DNA of 64,000 nt from Clostridium pascui (lineage in GTDB: Bacteria > Bacillota > Clostridia > Clostridiales > Clostridiaceae). The stretch is taken from contig NZ_JAFBDB010000006.1 in the NCBI RefSeq assembly GCF_016908015.1, positions 62,001 through 126,000 on the forward strand, written 5' to 3'. Numbering within the stretch: position 1 is the first letter of the stretch; each line of letters starts with the position of its first letter. This document shows positions 36,020-45,757 of the stretch, piece after piece. The position numbers and the translations under genes are program-made. A model generated the notes under the pieces. It saw nothing but the letters and a program-made list of their open reading frames with translations, did not search any database and was not told the origin of the DNA.

Positions 36020-36803
36020 AATAATTTTAGAAATGAAAAATGTAAATAAGCAGTTTGGTGGAGTAAAGGCAATTGATAATTTTTCCGTTGAGCTTGAGAA
36101 AGGTAAAATCCATGGGCTGATTGGTCCAAATGGAGCTGGTAAGACAACAATATTTAATAATATCACTGGTATTTATGCACCTACATCAGGAACCATTCAT
36201 TTTGACGGCAATGATATAACTGCACAAAAGCCTTTTATGATTGCAAGAATTGGTATAGCAAGAACCTTTCAAAACATAAGATTGTTTTCCCAGGTATCTG
36301 TTCTTGAAAATATTTTAATAGCAAGTCATATGGATGCAAAATATAATTTTTTTACTGCGGTAACTCATATAGGTAAGTATAGAAAAAATGAAAAGGATTT
36401 AAAAGAAAAGGCGATAAATTTACTTAAAATACTGGAACTTGACCATAAGATAAACGATTTGGCTGGAAGTCTTCCCTATGGTGATCAAAGAAAGGTTGAA
36501 ATAGCTAGAGCACTTGCACTGAATCCAAAGCTTCTTCTTCTTGACGAACCAGCGGCGGGTATGAATCATGAGGAATCAAAGGAGCTTGTTAATTTCATAA
36601 AGGAATTAAAGGAAAAATTCAATTTGACAATACTGATGATTGAGCATCATATGGACGTAGTTTCGGGACTATGCGAGAATGTAACGGTTCTAAATTTTGG
36701 TAAGACTATTGCATGTGGAAATACAGATGAGATAAAGAATAATAAGGTAGTTATAGAGGCGTACCTTGGAGAGGAGGAGAGCAGCGATGTTAAAGGTAGA
36801 TAA
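36012..36803 (+). CDS. LivG-type ABC transporter ATP-binding protein
   Basis: The 263-residue ATPase has Walker [10 protein letters not shown] (about 37-45), the Q-loop RTFQNIRLF, the signature [15 protein letters not shown] (the LSYGxQR form characteristic of LivG) and Walker [16 protein letters not shown]. It starts inside the LivM gene and overlaps the LivF-type gene by 17 bases when the preferred start of the latter is used. Confidence 0.95.
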   Translation: MSEIILEMKNVNKQFGGVKAIDNFSVELEKGKIHGLIGPNGAGKTTIFNNITGIYAPTSGTIHFDGNDITAQKPFMIARIGIARTFQNIRLFSQVSVLENILIASHMDAKYNFFTAVTHIGKYRKNEKDLKEKAINLLKILELDHKINDLAGSLPYGDQRKVEIARALALNPKLLLLDEPAAGMNHEESKELVNFIKELKEKFNLTILMIEHHMDVVSGLCENVTVLNFGKTIACGNTDEIKNNKVVIEAYLGEEESSDVKGR

Positions 36804-37488
36804 TTTAAGAGCAAGATATGGTGGAATTAACGCAATAAGGGGAGTAAGTATAGATGTTAATGATAATGAGATAGTAGCCATTCTTGGTTCAAATGGGGCA
36901 GGAAAATCAACTTTGCTTAAATGTATTACAGGGCTTATGAAATGTGAGTCAGATGGCATTACCTTTGATGGCAATAAGATTCCCTCATCTCCTTATGAAG
37001 TAGTTAAAATGGGAATTTCCCATGTTCCAGAGGGAAGGCAGATATTCCCTAATCTTACTGTTTACGAAAATCTAATGGTAGGTGCGTTTCTTAGAAATAA
37101 AAGGAGTGAAATAGAAAAGGATTTAAAACATATATATGAGCTTTTTCCAATATTAAAGGAAAGAGAACAGCAGTATGGAGGGCTTTTAAGCGGTGGAGAA
37201 CAGCAAATGCTTGCAATTAGCAGAGGACTTATGGCAAAACCAAAGCTTCTTCTTCTTGATGAACCATCCCTTGGACTTGCTCCAATAATTGTAAATCAAA
37301 TTTTTGAAATTATTAAGGAAATTAATAAAGAGGGAACAGGAATATTGATTGTTGAACAAAATGCATATAAGGCTCTAAGGATATGTGATAGGGCATATAT
37401 GTTAGATGTTGGCAAGATAGAAGATACAGGTACAGGTAAGGAACTCCTGGAGAAAGAAGATCTAGCCAAACATTATCTTGGGAAGTAG
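36787..37488 (+). CDS. LivF-type ABC transporter ATP-binding protein
   Basis: The 233-residue second ATPase of the importer uses the ATG at 36787 ([13 protein letters not shown]) after a GGAGAGGAGGAG site; a TTG seven codons earlier is less likely. It has Walker A GSNGAGKST, the LivF signature region HVPEGRQIFPNLTVYENL, LSGGEQQMLAISRGL and Walker B LLLLDEPSLGLAP. It is the last gene of the SorC operon. Confidence 0.95.
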   Translation: MLKVDNLRARYGGINAIRGVSIDVNDNEIVAILGSNGAGKSTLLKCITGLMKCESDGITFDGNKIPSSPYEVVKMGISHVPEGRQIFPNLTVYENLMVGAFLRNKRSEIEKDLKHIYELFPILKEREQQYGGLLSGGEQQMLAISRGLMAKPKLLLLDEPSLGLAPIIVNQIFEIIKEINKEGTGILIVEQNAYKALRICDRAYMLDVGKIEDTGTGKELLEKEDLAKHYLGK

Positions 37489-37492
37489 AGAT

Positions 37493-37528
37493 AAAAGAAG
37501 CAATAGAATAATCCATTGCTTCTTTTAT
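37493..37528 (+). terminator. Terminator of the SorC/Liv operon
   Basis: AAAGAAGCAAT and ATTGCTTCTTT form the stem with a TTTTATTT tail. Confidence 0.9.
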
Positions 37529-37719
37529 TTGCGTGTGTAGAGTAAAATATTATCAGGGGATGAGTGGAACATAATCCATATTATATGGAAAACATGTAAT
37601 TAAATCGCGTACACGTCCTTGTATATGGAATTAAGTTCATAAATTACAAACAACCCACTATTGTTGTTAATATATCGTTCATATTATTATTAACATGCAA
37701 TGGCGAAAGGAGAGAATTT

Positions 37720-40700
37720 ATGAACAAACTATTTCAACAACGTATAGCAACAATGCTTATTGTATTTATGATTACTGTAATGCTTCCTGTCAGGGTATTT
37801 GCAGCAGGTGAAGACGGCATAGTTACTACTGCACAGGAAATCTCAGAAAACATAAATATAGAATCAGAAGAATTGGAAGCAAAAATAGTTGGGGAGGTGA
37901 AGGAAAAAAGAGAGAAAAACGTTAAATACTTTTTTAAGGACAATGGAACCTATGAGGCTGCAATTTATAATACTCCAGTGCATTACTTAGAAAATGGAGT
38001 ATGGAAGGATATCGATAACAGCTTGATAGAGGAAAAGGATGAAGAAAACAGTAATGTTTTAGGTAACAGAGAAAACGATTACAAAGTAAAGATAGCAAAA
38101 AATTCTAATGCTAAAAAGCTTGTAACAATTGCAAAAGATAACTATGAACTTTCTTGGAATATAGAAAATCCTAAAGAGTCCCCTGTTGTGGTACAAGCTT
38201 TAGAGGAAGCAAAGCTCAATGAAGATACAGAAAAGGAAACATTATATGATTTAGAAACAAATAAAATTTATAAGAAAAAATCTGAAACAGAAAAGGAAAA
38301 GATAAAGAAAAACGCCATTGAAAATGAAAAGAAGAAAATTGTTAAAAATACCTCATCTTCAGTAAAGTTTACTGAAATTTTTGAAGGGGTAGATATAAGC
38401 TATGACATTTTAAGTGATAATGTGAAAGAAAACATAATTATAAACAAGCCTATTGAAAACAGCACTTTTAAATTTAATTTATACATAAAAAACTTAGTAC
38501 CAAAACTTCAAAAGGACAAGACAATAGTATTTTATGACAAAAATGATACAAGTAAAGCAGTATTTATGATGAAAGCACCTTTTATGGTGGATGCTAAAAA
38601 TCAGCATAGTGAAAATGTAGAAATATCTTTAGAGGAAAATGAAAATGGGTATGCTCTTTTACTAACCCCAGATGAGGAATGGTTAAATGACAGCAGCAGG
38701 GCATTCCCAGTAGTCCTTGATCCGCCAGTTAAAACGAATTTAGGCATTAATAGTATCGAGGATACTTTTGTAGCATCAAAACTCCCTACGGAAAATAAGT
38801 ATAACTCAATACTTATTGGAGCAGGCAATGGAAGTGCTTCAGGAGTTACACGAAGCTTTTTAAAGTTTGAACTTCCAGAAGACTTAAAGAAGCCAGGCTC
38901 TGTAGTTGTAAATGCAAAACTTAATTTATCACTATTTACAGAAAATATGCAGGCTATGTACGTAGATGTGCATAAGGTACTAGCAAACTGGGATTCAAAA
39001 ACAATAACTTGGAATAATAAACCCGATTATTATACTTATATAGAAGATTATGAAGTTGTAAAAGGCATATTACGAACTTGTTTTGATTGGGATATAACAA
39101 GTATAGTAAGAGAATGGTACAAAAATGGAAATAACTATGGAGTAATGATTAAGGCCCATGATGAGAGCACTGGTTATAATGAATTTTTATCTTCGGATTG
39201 TTCAGATGCCTATGCGTCATCTAGACCCCAAATTGTTATACAGTATGTAAATAACTCAGGACTTGAAGATTATTGGACTTATCATTCCCAAGATGCAGGC
39301 AGAGCAGGTACAGGATACATAAATGATGCTAATGGAAATTTAGTATTTACTCATAACGACTTAACTATGAATGGGAATAGAATGCCAGTTAGCATAAGTC
39401 ATGTGTTTAATAGCAATGATAGAGCATCCAGTATGGGCTATGGAAATGGATGGAGATTAAATTTAAGTCAAAGAATAACTCCTAAAAGTTTTGAGGGAAC
39501 TATATGGTACGAGTATATAGATGGAGATGGAACAAGAGTATACTTTAAGCCGGATTCACAGCCGGGAGTTTATAAAGATGAATCAGGAACGGAGCTGACT
39601 CTTAACAAAAATGCGGATGGAACTTTTACTATAAATGATAAGATGGATAATCTATTAATTTTTACATCCGCAGGATATTTGCTGAAAATACAAGACAGTA
39701 ATGGAAATGTACAATTGCTTTCCTATCAAGGAACAACCCTAAAAAGTATAACGGATGGAGCAGGAAGAACTACAAACTTTAGAATATCAGATAGCGGGTA
39801 TCTACTTGGAATTATAGAGCCAAGCGGAAGAGAAACAAGCTTTGCATATACTGGAACAAAACTTACTAAAATAACTTATCCAGATGGAAAGATAGCACTT
39901 TACGATTACGATATTAATAATAATTTAATAAATGTAACAAATATTGATGGATATAAAATAACCTATGGTTACAACACAAATGCTCCATATACAGTAAAAA
40001 GTGTACAGGAAACAGGAACAGATGGGACTCCAGGAGGAAATTTAAATTTAGTTTATGGTACCAATACCACTATATTTACCCAAATAATTGATAATGCACA
40101 GCCAATACCAAATATAAATAGAAATATATACCAATTCAATAATTACGGGAACACTATAAGCATAAAGGAAAATGATGATGCTACTGCGGTATCTTATAGG
40201 TTTGGCAGAGAGGAAAATAAAGATAAAAATAAATTAATCTTTGAATCTAAAATTCAAAAAACTATCACGAATCATTTGAAGAATCATAATGTGGAGATTA
40301 CAAACGACAGCTGGAGTGGAGATTACTGGGGAACTTCCTTAGGAAGTACTGCATTTACCACAGAAGCTAAATATATAGGGAATCAATCCATAAAGATAAC
40401 AAAAACAAATAATACAGCGAGACACTTTTACAACCAATTATTAACTCTAGAAAAAGGTAAAACCTATACTCTTTCAGGTTATGTAAAAGGCTCAGGAATT
40501 TCAAGCACTAATGGAAAAGGCGCAGCCCTATTTGTAAATTATCAAAATAAAGCCGGAACTTATGAAACGGTGGAATCAAAGTTTATAAGCGGAAATAAGG
40601 ACTTTGAAAGAATTGAAGTAACATTTACAGTACCTAGTGATGCACTATCTGCCAACGTATATGCAAGGGCCGGGTTGATTGAAGAAACAGGTACAGCTTA

Positions 40701-43572
40701 TTTTGATTGCCTTCAGCTTGAAGAAGGAGAAATGTCTAATAGATATAACCTTGTAGAAAATTCAGATTTTAATTATGGAACTACTGTTCCAACTTATTGG
40801 AATAAAAATTCATATAGTACTGTAGATGATATATCTACTAAAGTAAATGAAAAATCTACTTTTCAATTTAAGGGCTCAGCAACCTTAAAAAAGAACATCA
40901 ACCAAACTATAAAGATTTCAGGTAAGGCAGATGATGTATTTATACTTAGTGGATGGGCTATGGGAAATTCTGTACCTGTAAGCGAAGAAGGAGAAAGATA
41001 CTTTGCCTTAGATATTGGATTTAAAAAGGCAGATGGAAGTTATGTGTATAAAGTTGTACCTTTTAATGAAGATACAACAGGCTGGCAGTATGCAGCAGAT
41101 GAGATAGTTCCAGGGGTAGATTATACAGAAGTAAATGTATATGGATTATATTACAATAACTTCAATACTGTAAACTTTGATAATATACAGCTTTATAGAG
41201 AAGAATTTGGAACAAATTATAATTACAATGCACAAGGAAATTTAGAATCTAATAAGGACTTATCAGGCAATGATATTAAATTTGGATATGATGGCAATAA
41301 CAATAGGACTTCAATTACTGAAGGAAGCCAGGTGAAATTAACTTCACAGTATGATCCTAAGCATAATTTAGATAATGAAACCACAGCTGAAAATGTAATA
41401 TCTTCTTTTGAACAGGATTCCTACGGAAATCCTACAAAATCTAAAGTAGGAAATGAATCATTATTTATGGAATCAGAATCTGCTTATACAACTAGTGGAA
41501 ATTATATGTCCCAGAGCACAGATTCCTCTGGAAATAAGGTAAACTATAGTTATGATGAAACTAAGGGAACTTTAAATAATGTTAAGGATGCAAGGGGAAA
41601 TACTATAAATTACACCTATGATAATATGGATAGGGTAAATAGTGTATCCAGCATGGCAGATGGACAAGAGGTTAAAAACAGCTATGGTTATGAAAATGAT
41701 AAGTTAAAATCTATAACTCATAATGGTTTTAATTATAACTTTTTATATGATTCCTTAGGAAATAACACAGAAGTTTCCGCAGGAAATCAAAGATTAATAA
41801 AAAATACCTTTGATAACTTAACAGGAAATCTCACTAAATCTGAATATGGAAATGGACAAACAACTTCAATTATTTATGATTATCTAGGAAGAGCTACCGG
41901 AAGAACATATAATGGAGTAGAAAAGTTTAAGTATTCCTATGATGCTTCAGGGAATCTAGGGAAGCACGTAGATTTAGAAAATGGTGTAACCTATAGATAC
42001 TTCTATGACATGGCGAATAAGCTTACAAAAATCGAAGATTCAAATAAAAACAGCACTGAATATAATTTTAATATAGGCAGTAATTTAACTGGCATTACAG
42101 AAAAAATCAATAATGCTACTTATTCTACTACCTATGGATATGATAAGGACAATAGATTAAAAGAAACAAAGTACGGCAGTAATTCAGTACTTTTAAATTA
42201 CGATACTTTAGCAAGGCTTAAAGATTCTACTATAAACACTGGAGAAGCCAGCTTTAAAACAAGCTATGAGTACGAAGCTGGTGCTAAAGCAAATTCTACT
42301 ACAGAAAAAGTAAGTGTATTAGACAACAATGGAGAAAAAATAGGGTATACTTATGATAAAAATGGCAACATAGAAACTATAACCTATAACAAAGGTGAAG
42401 GTACTGAAAATCAAAAGAAAATATACTACACTTATAACGAGTTAAATGAGCTTATACGTGAAGATAATGAACTTCTTAATAAAACCATAAAGTACTCCTA
42501 TGATCTAGGAGGAAACATACTAAAAAGAGAAGAATTTAACTACACTAGAGAAGTACCGCAGACATTAGTTAAAACCTATGAATATAAGTATGAGGATACA
42601 AATTGGAAGGATAAACTTACAAGCTTTGATGGAAAACCAATAACCTATGATGCTATAGGAAATCCATTAAGCGATGGAAACTATACTTATACCTGGGAGC
42701 AAGGAAGACAGCTAAAATCCATAACAAAGGAAAACTTAAACATTTCCTTCAAATACAATGATGCAGGTATAAGAACAGAAAAAACAGTAAATGGCAAAAC
42801 CACAAAGTATCATCTAGTAGGAGACAAAGTAACTTTTGAAACTGATGGTGAAAACAGTATATACTATACTTATGATGTAGGTGATAAACTTGTATCCATG
42901 AATTTAAACGGAGTAGAGTATTGCTACATAAGAAATCTTCAAGGCGATATTACAGGATTATTTGATAAGACAGGAACGCAGGTTGTAAGTTATACTTATG
43001 ATTCTTGGGGGCAGCTAATCAGCATTAAAGACAAAGATGGCAGTGATGTGACTAATGTTACAACACATATAGGATATAAGAATCCGTATCGTTATCGAGG
43101 TTATCGTTACGATAGTGAAACGCAGTTATATTATTTACAATCAAGATATTATAATCCTAGCTGGGAGAGATTTATAAATGCGGATGATGCCTATATACTG
43201 CAGTTAACACAAGGACAACTTTTAGGATCAAATTTATTTAGTTATTGTTTGAATAATCCAATAAATGATGAAGATCCAAGTGGATACTATCCTTGTTGGA
43301 AGCATATGATTATAGCTGTAACAGAGATATTTGCATTTATAAACTTGATCCAAAGGCTACTGCCTATGGTAAAAGCTTCAATGAGATTTGTTTTGATGGC
43401 AAATTTAGCAGCTGTAAAAGCATCTACAGTTACAGGGAATTTATTAGTAGCATTATCAATAATTACTGGAATTACCGTATTTGTTTGGAATATAAGTTAC
43501 ACTGCTAGGGCACTCGCAGAAAGTATACAATATCATGTAATTAGAGGCCTAAATCCACGACATAAAGATTAG
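37720..43572 (+). CDS. Full-length exported RHS/YD-repeat protein with variable C-terminal tip (copy A)
   Basis: The 1950-residue protein has an N-terminal signal peptide (cleavage likely after VFAAG, about residue 30). Residues about 345-510 form a DNRLRE/CBM96-like beta domain (DTFVASKL to RPQIVIQYV). An RHS N-region follows with YHSQDAGRAG and SISHVFNSND (about 516-570), then YD repeats, two carbohydrate-binding-like sandwiches (about 853-1007 and 1010-1165) and a second long YD array to about 1777. The core ends in YRYRGYRYDSETQLYYLQSRYY and NPINDEDPSGYYP. The last ~95 residues are a unique tip with two hydrophobic stretches, perhaps a membrane-acting toxin. It resembles WapA-type contact toxins. 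AAAGGAG precedes the ATG. Confidence 0.92.
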   Translation: MNKLFQQRIATMLIVFMITVMLPVRVFAAGEDGIVTTAQEISENINIESEELEAKIVGEVKEKREKNVKYFFKDNGTYEAAIYNTPVHYLENGVWKDIDNSLIEEKDEENSNVLGNRENDYKVKIAKNSNAKKLVTIAKDNYELSWNIENPKESPVVVQALEEAKLNEDTEKETLYDLETNKIYKKKSETEKEKIKKNAIENEKKKIVKNTSSSVKFTEIFEGVDISYDILSDNVKENIIINKPIENSTFKFNLYIKNLVPKLQKDKTIVFYDKNDTSKAVFMMKAPFMVDAKNQHSENVEISLEENENGYALLLTPDEEWLNDSSRAFPVVLDPPVKTNLGINSIEDTFVASKLPTENKYNSILIGAGNGSASGVTRSFLKFELPEDLKKPGSVVVNAKLNLSLFTENMQAMYVDVHKVLANWDSKTITWNNKPDYYTYIEDYEVVKGILRTCFDWDITSIVREWYKNGNNYGVMIKAHDESTGYNEFLSSDCSDAYASSRPQIVIQYVNNSGLEDYWTYHSQDAGRAGTGYINDANGNLVFTHNDLTMNGNRMPVSISHVFNSNDRASSMGYGNGWRLNLSQRITPKSFEGTIWYEYIDGDGTRVYFKPDSQPGVYKDESGTELTLNKNADGTFTINDKMDNLLIFTSAGYLLKIQDSNGNVQLLSYQGTTLKSITDGAGRTTNFRISDSGYLLGIIEPSGRETSFAYTGTKLTKITYPDGKIALYDYDINNNLINVTNIDGYKITYGYNTNAPYTVKSVQETGTDGTPGGNLNLVYGTNTTIFTQIIDNAQPIPNINRNIYQFNNYGNTISIKENDDATAVSYRFGREENKDKNKLIFESKIQKTITNHLKNHNVEITNDSWSGDYWGTSLGSTAFTTEAKYIGNQSIKITKTNNTARHFYNQLLTLEKGKTYTLSGYVKGSGISSTNGKGAALFVNYQNKAGTYETVESKFISGNKDFERIEVTFTVPSDALSANVYARAGLIEETGTAYFDCLQLEEGEMSNRYNLVENSDFNYGTTVPTYWNKNSYSTVDDISTKVNEKSTFQFKGSATLKKNINQTIKISGKADDVFILSGWAMGNSVPVSEEGERYFALDIGFKKADGSYVYKVVPFNEDTTGWQYAADEIVPGVDYTEVNVYGLYYNNFNTVNFDNIQLYREEFGTNYNYNAQGNLESNKDLSGNDIKFGYDGNNNRTSITEGSQVKLTSQYDPKHNLDNETTAENVISSFEQDSYGNPTKSKVGNESLFMESESAYTTSGNYMSQSTDSSGNKVNYSYDETKGTLNNVKDARGNTINYTYDNMDRVNSVSSMADGQEVKNSYGYENDKLKSITHNGFNYNFLYDSLGNNTEVSAGNQRLIKNTFDNLTGNLTKSEYGNGQTTSIIYDYLGRATGRTYNGVEKFKYSYDASGNLGKHVDLENGVTYRYFYDMANKLTKIEDSNKNSTEYNFNIGSNLTGITEKINNATYSTTYGYDKDNRLKETKYGSNSVLLNYDTLARLKDSTINTGEASFKTSYEYEAGAKANSTTEKVSVLDNNGEKIGYTYDKNGNIETITYNKGEGTENQKKIYYTYNELNELIREDNELLNKTIKYSYDLGGNILKREEFNYTREVPQTLVKTYEYKYEDTNWKDKLTSFDGKPITYDAIGNPLSDGNYTYTWEQGRQLKSITKENLNISFKYNDAGIRTEKTVNGKTTKYHLVGDKVTFETDGENSIYYTYDVGDKLVSMNLNGVEYCYIRNLQGDITGLFDKTGTQVVSYTYDSWGQLISIKDKDGSDVTNVTTHIGYKNPYRYRGYRYDSETQLYYLQSRYYNPSWERFINADDAYILQLTQGQLLGSNLFSYCLNNPINDEDPSGYYPCWKHMIIAVTEIFAFINLIQRLLPMVKASMRFVLMANLAAVKASTVTGNLLVALSIITGITVFVWNISYTARALAESIQYHVIRGLNPRHKD

Positions 43573-43627
43573 ACTTTGTGGAATTGAAGTTATTTATGCA
43601 TGACAAAATTAACTGGAGGTTATTCAT

Positions 43628-43789
43628 ATGAATTATATTCTTAAACGAGATTTAGTCATAGTAGTATGTATATTTATCTATTCTATTTATAATTGTTTTC
43701 ATACTAAAAGAAAAGTTGAAGGATTCGTTTTTATTATTCTAAGTTTTTTGTCACTTATTTTTATTTTACAAGAAATGCTAAGAATATAA
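43628..43789 (+). CDS. Small membrane protein, putative immunity protein of tip A
   Basis: The 53-codon gene has a strong ACTGGAGG site 8 bases before the ATG, 55 bases after the RHS stop. The product has two hydrophobic helices (about residues 9-22 and 33-48) joined by a basic turn with HTKRKVEG. Position directly after a toxin tip, and a tip that is itself hydrophobic, suggest that it is the matching immunity protein. I know no family for it. Confidence 0.65.
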   Translation: MNYILKRDLVIVVCIFIYSIYNCFHTKRKVEGFVFIILSFLSLIFILQEMLRI

Positions 43790-43853
43790 AGACAACTATG
43801 AACAAGCGAAAATAGCCTAGAATCAGTTGCTGCAAAGAGCCTAGGTAGTAGGT

Positions 43854-44010
43854 GTGTGATAGCAAATGACCTCACAAGTTCGATAATTATAAATCAAGGG
43901 TAAAAAAATACCATATAATGTTTTGGTGGGCTAGCAAATGTCAGTTTAAACAAAAGATAAACCGAAGGATGGCGAGGATGAAAGTCTGATGAAGATTTAA
44001 TATGAAAGAA
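43854..44010 (+). mobile_element. Possible 5' remnant of a group II intron
   Basis: The stretch begins GTGTGATAGC, compatible with the GUGYG intron 5' end. It continues with GGTGGGCTAGCAAATGTCAG and AAACCGAAGGATGGCGAGGA followed by TGAAAGTCTGATGAAG, which resembles domain I of bacterial group II introns. No reverse transcriptase gene and no domain V hairpin follow, so at most a truncated copy is present. The rest of 43790-44198 contains only short frames, for example a possible broken small membrane protein from 44002 to 44135. Confidence 0.3.
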
Positions 44011-44198
44011 GTTAGATTAAAAAGATATATAGTAAATAAAGAAAGACAATAAAAAAGTTAAAAAAAACTAGAGCATCTTCAATAGTCATATTTATTATTA
44101 CAATTATATTTATTTATATGCTGTGGGGACTTTAATATTTAGTAAGATTAAGCTAATAATATTGTAAAAAGTATATTATTTTAATAGTTTACAGTAAA

Positions 44199-44244
44199 AA
44201 TAAGCCAATAGAACAATACTAGAAGTTTTATTGGCTTATTTTTT
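44199..44244 (+). terminator. Terminator closing unit A
   Basis: AATAAGCCAATA pairs with TATTGGCTTATT around a 16-base loop and is followed by TTTT. Its sequence is related to the terminator at 52489. Confidence 0.85.
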
Positions 44245-44264
44245 AACAAAATTTCCCTCTAAGG

Positions 44265-44419
44265 GAATTCATGCGGAGCTAGGAAGTATTTAGCTTTTAT
44301 TATTTAAAGCTTAAACTGTCATCATAAATTGAAAGTCAATGCGGAAGCATTTTTTAAATTACATATCTATTACTATAAGATAAAGTAAAATATAAAAAGA
44401 ATAACTAATGATTGGATAA
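44265..44419 (+). repeat. Cassette leader repeat, copy 1
   Basis: About 155 bases beginning GAATTCATGCGGAGCTAGGAAG, with internal CAATGCGGAAGCATTTT and ending AAGAATAACTA...ATTGG, directly before the point where similarity to the RHS core begins. The same order of motifs is found at 50157-50309 and, degenerated, at 52536-52640. It lacks a sustained open frame. Confidence 0.75.
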
Positions 44420-45178
44420 AGTATCAGTTATATAAGAAATGCCCAAGGAGACATAATAGGATTATTTGATAAGACAGGAACACAGGTTGTAAGTTATACT
44501 TATGATTCGTGGGGGCAGCTAATCAGCATTAAAGACAAAGATGGCAATGATGTGACTAATGTTACAACACATGTAGGATATAAGAACCCATATCGATATA
44601 GAGGTTATAGATATGATGATGAAACTCAGTTATATTATTTACAATCAAGATATTATGATCCTAGCTGGGGAAGATTTATTAATGCGGATGATGTCGGTAT
44701 ATTACATTTAACACAAGGAGAACTGTTAGGAGCAAATTTATTTAGTTATTGTGTCAATAATCCTATTAATAATATGGACCCTAGTGGTTTATTTGCAATG
44801 AGAGTAAGTGATGTGACTGGCTTAATTGATACAATAATTACTGCAATTCCTTTTATGCGTGACGTAAGTAGAATGCTTAAATATGCAAAACGTGGTGGAA
44901 AACTTACTGATGTTTTGTCAGGATTTTATATGGAGACATTTAAACTGGCTACAGAAAAAGTTGTTGGTAGATTAGGCTTGCAGAGATCTATAGCAGGCAA
45001 ATTGTTTGCAGTTATGAATGAGGCGTTCAAAAATATGACAGGAATTTCAGCTGGAAGTTTAATCACGTATGGATTAACAAGGATTTTTCCAACTGTTATA
45101 TGGAAGGTTCGTAAGTATTGGTACTGGGGACCGATAGAAGATACTAAATTTATAATTTTTTCAAAGGAGAAGAAATGA
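44420..45178 (+). pseudogene. Orphan RHS core-tip cassette B (no start region)
   Basis: An open frame begins abruptly after a stop codon with codons matching the end of the RHS core (YIRNAQGDI, LFDKTGTQVVSYTYDSWGQL), without signal peptide or ribosome site. An internal ATG at 44552 gives a 208-residue product. The core part (to NPINNMDPSGL) is nearly identical to copy A; after it, a unique tip of about 130 residues (MRVSDVTGLIDTI to FSKEKK) has no motif I recognise. The next gene starts inside its stop. It looks like a silent donor of an alternative tip that would be expressed only after recombination into a full-length gene. Confidence 0.75.
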
Positions 45179-45534
45179 TGGATTTTTTTTGGAAAGCTAT
45201 AGGTATAATTTTAACAGTAGCTTTGTGTTTGCCAGCTATAGTAATTTATAAAAATGATTATAATTTAATGATAAATAATATTATCATAATGACAAAGCAA
45301 TATAAGTTGAAGGTAGTGCGTCATGAATCTGGTGACAAAGTTATTTTTATCAATGGCAAAGAGAAGATGGATTATGTCAGAGCCTTTAATCAAAACATTT
45401 TGCGTATCTTCGTATATGGTGAGAAAGGTTACTATATAATTAGTAAATGCACAGGAAAAATGTTATTTTACGAAAGTTATGAGTTAATTCCCCCAAAGTA
45501 TAAATATGCTTTTGATAAAGTTATTGATAATTAA
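45175..45534 (+). CDS. Putative immunity protein of tip B
   Basis: The 119-residue protein has one N-terminal membrane helix (about residues 6-25) and a mainly beta, soluble C-terminal part (VRHESGDKVIFINGKEKMDY, EKGYYIISKCTGKMLFYESYE). Its ATG overlaps the stop of the tip B frame by 4 bases (ATGA) with a GGAGAAG site, so toxin tip and this gene move as one unit. I recognise no family. Immunity is inferred from position. Confidence 0.6.
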   Translation: MMDFFWKAIGIILTVALCLPAIVIYKNDYNLMINNIIIMTKQYKLKVVRHESGDKVIFINGKEKMDYVRAFNQNILRIFVYGEKGYYIISKCTGKMLFYESYELIPPKYKYAFDKVIDN

Positions 45535-45704
45535 AGTTAAAAGAATATCAAATACACTAAAAAACTAGCTAAGTGAGAAAGTAGTAACTTAAAGTGTTTT
45601 CAATATAGTTACTATAATAGAATTCTCAAAATAATAGTTGTTGAATCTTAATTCAACAGTTAAAATCTGCTAAGTCTGCGTTACCCAAGTAAATAATCAA
45701 AGAG

Positions 45705-45743
45705 GGAAGTGAAATTTGAATTTAAAAATTTTACTTCCTTTTT
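45705..45743 (+). terminator. Terminator closing cassette B
   Basis: GGAAGTGAAATTT pairs with AAATTTTACTTCC, followed by TTTTTT. The preceding 45535-45704 shows no gene. Confidence 0.85.
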
Positions 45744-45757
45744 TAAAATGATTTATT

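Noticed and set aside
43293-43508. 71-codon frame inside the tip A region
   Set aside because: It overlaps the RHS frame, which continues through it; no ribosome site.
43790-44198. Additional toxin or immunity gene between unit A and cassette B
   Set aside because: Only short, interrupted frames; a possible membrane fragment (44002-44135) needs a frameshift to be read.
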